A stretch of DNA of 6,864 bases. Origin: Methanosarcinales archaeon (lineage in GTDB: Archaea > Halobacteriota > Syntropharchaeia > Alkanophagales > Methanospirareceae). Under the pieces are notes generated by a model. That model did no database searches. It was not told where the DNA came from and was given only the letters and a program-made list of their open reading frames with translations. Both the position numbers and the translations under genes were made by a program. The stretch spans positions 1 through 6,864 of the forward strand of contig JAODGR010000042.1 of the NCBI GenBank assembly GCA_025464275.1, read 5' to 3'. Of this stretch, positions 4,317-6,864 are shown piece by piece; position 1 is the first letter of the stretch, and the number at the start of each line of letters is the position of its first letter.

Positions 4317-6782
4317 TTATGGAATAATAAAACTGGCAGCTATAAGCTCACCATTACCCTCCAGTTCCAGCTTATGCTCAACCCTGCCACCACCCCTCAC
4401 TCTCACTCCCTCTCCCTCTCTCTCACACGCAGCGGGTACCAGTACAGTCTCAAAGGTATTTAATGGCAGTTTTGCATCCCCTCTTATCAGAGTAACCTGC
4501 CCCCTCACACAGGTGAGGAGAGATGCACCCTCCATGTTCACTATTGTAGCACCAGCACCATCATGAACCGTGATGAGCCTCAAATCCAGATGCCTGCCCC
4601 TCAGGTGCTCCCCCTCATGCTTCAACTCCCATCCACGTGGCTCATCAAACTTGAGTACATTCAGGGCGTCATCCAGATGTAGCTCCCTCCCCCTCCCATA
4701 GTCATAGACCCGAAAGGTCCTCTCTGAGGTGGTACTTGCCTCATATACCGTTATACCCGCGCCCAGTGCATGGATGACACCGGGAGGGATGTGGTAGATG
4801 TCACCGACATGGGCGTCAGAGGTATGCAGGTAGTTCATTATCTCGCCACCCTTCACCAGCTCCCGGAATCTAAATCTGCCATTGCCATCGGATGTGTAGG
4901 AGCTCCCACTCCATCCCAGATAGACCTTTGCCCCCGCTCTCGCCTCAATCACATACCACGCCTCCTCCTTGCCCATTACATCGCCCAGACTGCGTGCATA
5001 GAGGTCATCGGGATGCACCTGTACTGAGAGGTTCTCTTCTGCCTTTATTATCTTCACCATCAGCGGGAATTCCTCCATCCTCAGCCCAAATATCAATTCC
5101 GAGAAGAAGGAATTGAGCTCACAGAGGCACCACCGCCATGAGATGAACTCCTCACCATCACCTTCACCATCACCCTCTCCCTCAATCTCAACACAGTTGC
5201 GGGGTGAAGCGCACCATAACTCATACCCCCAGGGCTTATTTATGCGTATGGGCTTGAGCTTCAGTGGTCGTCTGACCACCGCTCTCACTGATTCGACATC
5301 GGAGGCAATTGCATCTGCCAGGCGTATATGCCTCTCTCTCGTAGCTTCCATCTCGTCCACGGACGTACCTGCTACCATGGCTGCCACTTCTCTCAATGAA
5401 TATTCGTTCCCGGGTAGGGTGGAGGACCACCATTCATCCTTTGGTCCATTCTCCTTACCGATGGGGAATCTCAGTCTTATCCTACCCCTCACCGGGTGGA
5501 AGACGTCCACAAGTACACAGTCGTTAACCTCGAGCAATTCACCATTCGCATCCACCAGGTGATAAACCACGCAGTTTCTGCCCCTCATTCGCTCCACTCT
5601 GGAGTTGAAGACGCAGGCATCCTCGAGTACTGCGTATTTCATCCTTGTGTTCGATACCACACTCCTCTTTATCAACCCCTCATCTATCTCCGCATTTACA
5701 CAGATAGAATCTTGAATCTCGCAACCACGGTCATGTTCATCCCCGCGCACATCGGTGGCATGTGGGAGATTCAGGAATTCCCTCAATGGCTCACCCTCTC
5801 CTCTCAAAAGCGACATCATATTGTTGTAATAGCTTTCATTCGTCCCGAAATCGAGCCAGATGCTACTCTCACTCATTGCAAAGCTCAATATCAGGCTGGA
5901 ACCGGAACCCGAGTCCATCTCCATCTTCAATCGCTCTGCACGCTCTATCAGCCATCTGGCAGCAGGAGAACCCGGATAAGAATCCCGGGGAGAGACCCAT
6001 AACTGCCATAACTCGTCCGAATTGAACTTCCCCTCCCTCTCTTCAAGCCTATCGCGGAATATATCCAGCATCCGCTCTGCCAGAGCACCACTCAATGTGA
6101 ATAAACCCAGGTTCAAGAGTACACCCGCCTCAGTTCCACCATCCCCTGCTCTATGTCTCTCTATCTTCCTCTGCACCGCTTCATAGTCCCGCGTGTCGTC
6201 AAAATCAAGCAGTTCACAGGCTTTACCTCCTCCTGTGCTACCTTCACCCCATCTAACTATCTGAATACCGTATCTGGATACCATCTCCTCTGTTAACTCA
6301 GATTTTAACTTTAATCCAAATAGCATCACATGCGAGAGCTGTGCACATTCCCTTATCAATTCAGGAGCATCAGCGATGAAGAAGAACTGGTCGCCCCAGG
6401 TAACCAGTATCCGGTAGGGAATGGAGAACGGCTGAAATTGCTTTATCACCCCCTCCAGGATGGTCAAACCCCCGGGCAGCTCGATGAATGCTTTACTCTT
6501 GCAGGTTCTTGTGAGGATATTCCTCGTGCCTTCACCCGCGGAATGGACAATAAGAACACTCTTACCATGCTTCACCTCCGCCACCAGCTCTTTACCCACC
6601 GCGGATGATGCATTCAGGATAGCGAACAATGTGCCAAGCCCGTTACCCGCTCTGCCCTTCCAGCTACTCTCTGCAACGGGTATGAGAACAGAGTCCTGTA
6701 TCACACCCTCATGCCACTGGAAGCGCTCCAATTGCTCCACTTCCGATTCCTCACCAACCACCACCACGATGTAATCGAACAT
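4317..6782 (-). CDS. bifunctional fucose-pyrophosphorylase-like nucleotidyltransferase / class I mannose-6-phosphate isomerase
   Basis: An 821-residue cytoplasmic fusion. Residues 1-330 resemble the pyrophosphorylase part of FPGT/FKGP enzymes: AGNGLGTLFAI (45-55), the nucleotide loop VLIVHSAGEGTR (76-87) with KAFIELP (97-103), a likely metal Asp131 in TWGDQFFF, and WLDFGT (309-314). Residues about 353-427 look like an irregular left-handed beta-helix, also usual in that family. From KPWGYELW (516-523) to the end is a ManA-type cupin isomerase, interconverting mannose-6-phosphate and fructose-6-phosphate: SVQVHPDD (586-593), GKEEAWY (604-610), IPPGVIHALG (665-674) and RTFRVYDYGR (688-697). Likely metal ligands are Gln588, His590, Glu607 and His671. 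In plant and Bacteroides FKGP the pyrophosphorylase is joined to a GHMP sugar kinase; here the isomerase takes its place. The ATG at 6782 is the only start after an in-frame TAA; no clear Shine-Dalgarno. First gene of the operon. The nucleotide and sugar used by the N-terminal half are unknown. Confidence 0.85.
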   Translation of the reverse strand: MFDYIVVVVGEESEVEQLERFQWHEGVIQDSVLIPVAESSWKGRAGNGLGTLFAILNASSAVGKELVAEVKHGKSVLIVHSAGEGTRNILTRTCKSKAFIELPGGLTILEGVIKQFQPFSIPYRILVTWGDQFFFIADAPELIRECAQLSHVMLFGLKLKSELTEEMVSRYGIQIVRWGEGSTGGGKACELLDFDDTRDYEAVQRKIERHRAGDGGTEAGVLLNLGLFTLSGALAERMLDIFRDRLEEREGKFNSDELWQLWVSPRDSYPGSPAARWLIERAERLKMEMDSGSGSSLILSFAMSESSIWLDFGTNESYYNNMMSLLRGEGEPLREFLNLPHATDVRGDEHDRGCEIQDSICVNAEIDEGLIKRSVVSNTRMKYAVLEDACVFNSRVERMRGRNCVVYHLVDANGELLEVNDCVLVDVFHPVRGRIRLRFPIGKENGPKDEWWSSTLPGNEYSLREVAAMVAGTSVDEMEATRERHIRLADAIASDVESVRAVVRRPLKLKPIRINKPWGYELWCASPRNCVEIEGEGDGEGDGEEFISWRWCLCELNSFFSELIFGLRMEEFPLMVKIIKAEENLSVQVHPDDLYARSLGDVMGKEEAWYVIEARAGAKVYLGWSGSSYTSDGNGRFRFRELVKGGEIMNYLHTSDAHVGDIYHIPPGVIHALGAGITVYEASTTSERTFRVYDYGRGRELHLDDALNVLKFDEPRGWELKHEGEHLRGRHLDLRLITVHDGAGATIVNMEGASLLTCVRGQVTLIRGDAKLPLNTFETVLVPAACEREGEGVRVRGGGRVEHKLELEGNGELIAASFIIP
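4383..4428 (-). repeat. purine-rich low-complexity stretch in the isomerase C-terminus
   Basis: The coding strand is an almost pure A/G/T tract of GAG, GGG and GTG words, encoding CEREGEGVRVRGGGRV (786-801). It lies in a loop of the last cupin-like strands. It is an imperfect repeat rather than a clean tandem array, but has the same Gly-plus-charged-residue flavour as the repeat at 5151-5183. Confidence 0.5.
4548..4559 (-). repeat. two-copy GGTGCT hexamer in the isomerase domain
   Basis: GGTGCTGGTGCT on the coding strand gives Gly-Ala-Gly-Ala (742-745) in a turn, HDGAGATIV. It differs by a single base from the 12-bp unit repeated in the glycosyltransferase gene 2 kb away. On its own it would not be notable. 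Confidence 0.5.
5151..5183 (-). repeat. 12-bp tandem repeat coding a Gly/Asp/Glu loop in the isomerase domain
   Basis: The coding strand carries GGTGATGGTGAA followed by GGTGATGGTGAG, preceded by a degenerate GAGGGAGAG. It encodes GEGDGEGDGE at residues 535-544 within an acidic Gly-rich loop (532-545), shortly after the KPWGYELW motif that opens the isomerase domain. Canonical ManA proteins do not, as far as I know, carry such a loop here, so it appears to be a local expansion. Unit changes would stay in frame. Confidence 0.75.
5898..5909 (-). repeat. two-copy GGTTCC hexamer in the nucleotidyltransferase domain
   Basis: GGTTCCGGTTCC on the coding strand encodes Gly-Ser-Gly-Ser (292-295) in a short loop just before a hydrophobic strand. 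It is a small example of the same hexamer-type loop sequence seen elsewhere in the operon. Confidence 0.45.
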
Positions 6783-6816
6783 CTCACACTCGATTAACGA
6801 ATAACAACAATAAGGA

Positions 6817-6840
6817 ATTATATCCGGGACTTAAAAATCT
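6817..6840 (-). promoter_or_regulatory. probable operon promoter (two alternative TATA-like elements)
   Basis: Upstream of the ATG at 6782 the minus strand has two A/T-rich candidates: GGATATAATT (6826-6817), centred about 39 bases before the ATG, and AGATTTTTAA (6840-6831), about 53 bases before it. The first would give a leader of about 14 bases, the second about 28. A purine-rich, G-heavy stretch (GAGAGGGGAGGGGGTG) lies further upstream. The sequence does not show which box is used. No repressor-type palindrome is seen before the window ends. Confidence 0.4.
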
Positions 6841-6864
6841 ACACCCCCTCCCCTCTCATATCTC

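Noticed and set aside
5496..6002. 168-codon plus-strand open frame, with similar ones at 2932-3414, 1914-2441 and 4246-4566
   Set aside because: All lie opposite well-supported minus-strand genes. Their Ser/Pro/His-rich translations are what purine-rich coding strands give when read in reverse; no family motif or ribosome site was seen.
4317..6782. Classical ManC/AlgA bifunctional GDP-mannose pyrophosphorylase/isomerase
   Set aside because: The N-terminal motifs fit FPGT/FKGP-like enzymes better, and the C-terminal half has ManA-type QVHPDD and RVYDYGR motifs; length and order also differ.
6841..6864. G-rich minus-strand run at the window edge as a G-quadruplex or regulator site
   Set aside because: Only two long G runs are visible, too few for a simple quadruplex, and the region is cut by the window edge.

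Overview
The window looks like part of an archaeal chromosome, most likely euryarchaeal. The reasons are a membrane oligosaccharyltransferase of the AglB/STT3 type, TATA-box-like promoter elements, a strong GGAGGTGA ribosome binding site, GTG starts and very tight gene packing. A relative of the anaerobic methane/alkane oxidisers (ANME-1/Syntrophoarchaeum type) would fit the style of the genes, but this is only an impression and the sequence does not prove it.

Layout. Bases 1-134 hold a possible tail of an upstream gene and the promoter of the first complete gene. 135-1886 (+) encodes a 583-residue AglB/STT3-like oligosaccharyltransferase. It meets, tail to tail across only 25 bases, a three-gene block read from the minus strand. 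In order of transcription the block is: (i) 6782-4317, an 821-residue fusion of a GDP-fucose-pyrophosphorylase-like nucleotidyltransferase, a short left-handed beta-helix-like stretch and a class I (ManA-type) phosphomannose isomerase; (ii) 4301-2991, a 436-residue coiled-coil protein of unknown function; (iii) 2982-1912, a 356-residue family GT4 glycosyltransferase. The gaps inside the block are 15 and 8 bases, so it is almost certainly one operon. Its promoter probably lies in 6783-6864. No tRNA, rRNA, CRISPR array or insertion sequence was seen.

How the genes could work together. The fusion enzyme would connect fructose-6-phosphate to mannose-6-phosphate and make a nucleotide sugar. The GT4 enzyme would use a nucleotide sugar to build a glycan, perhaps on a lipid carrier, and the AglB-like protein would move the finished glycan to asparagines on exported proteins. 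The window therefore reads as an N-glycosylation or surface-glycan locus. The coiled-coil protein is the unexplained member.

Most interesting points: the unusual nucleotidyltransferase-isomerase fusion; loss in the AglB-like protein of the normally conserved second metal-binding motif (GF-x-DHH is replaced by GFVFHN) while WWDYG is intact; a cluster of N-glycosylation sequons in the outer domain of the same protein; in-frame 6/12-bp GGTGNN-type microrepeats at several loops of two operon proteins; and a coiled-coil gene closely linked to the glycosyltransferase gene.
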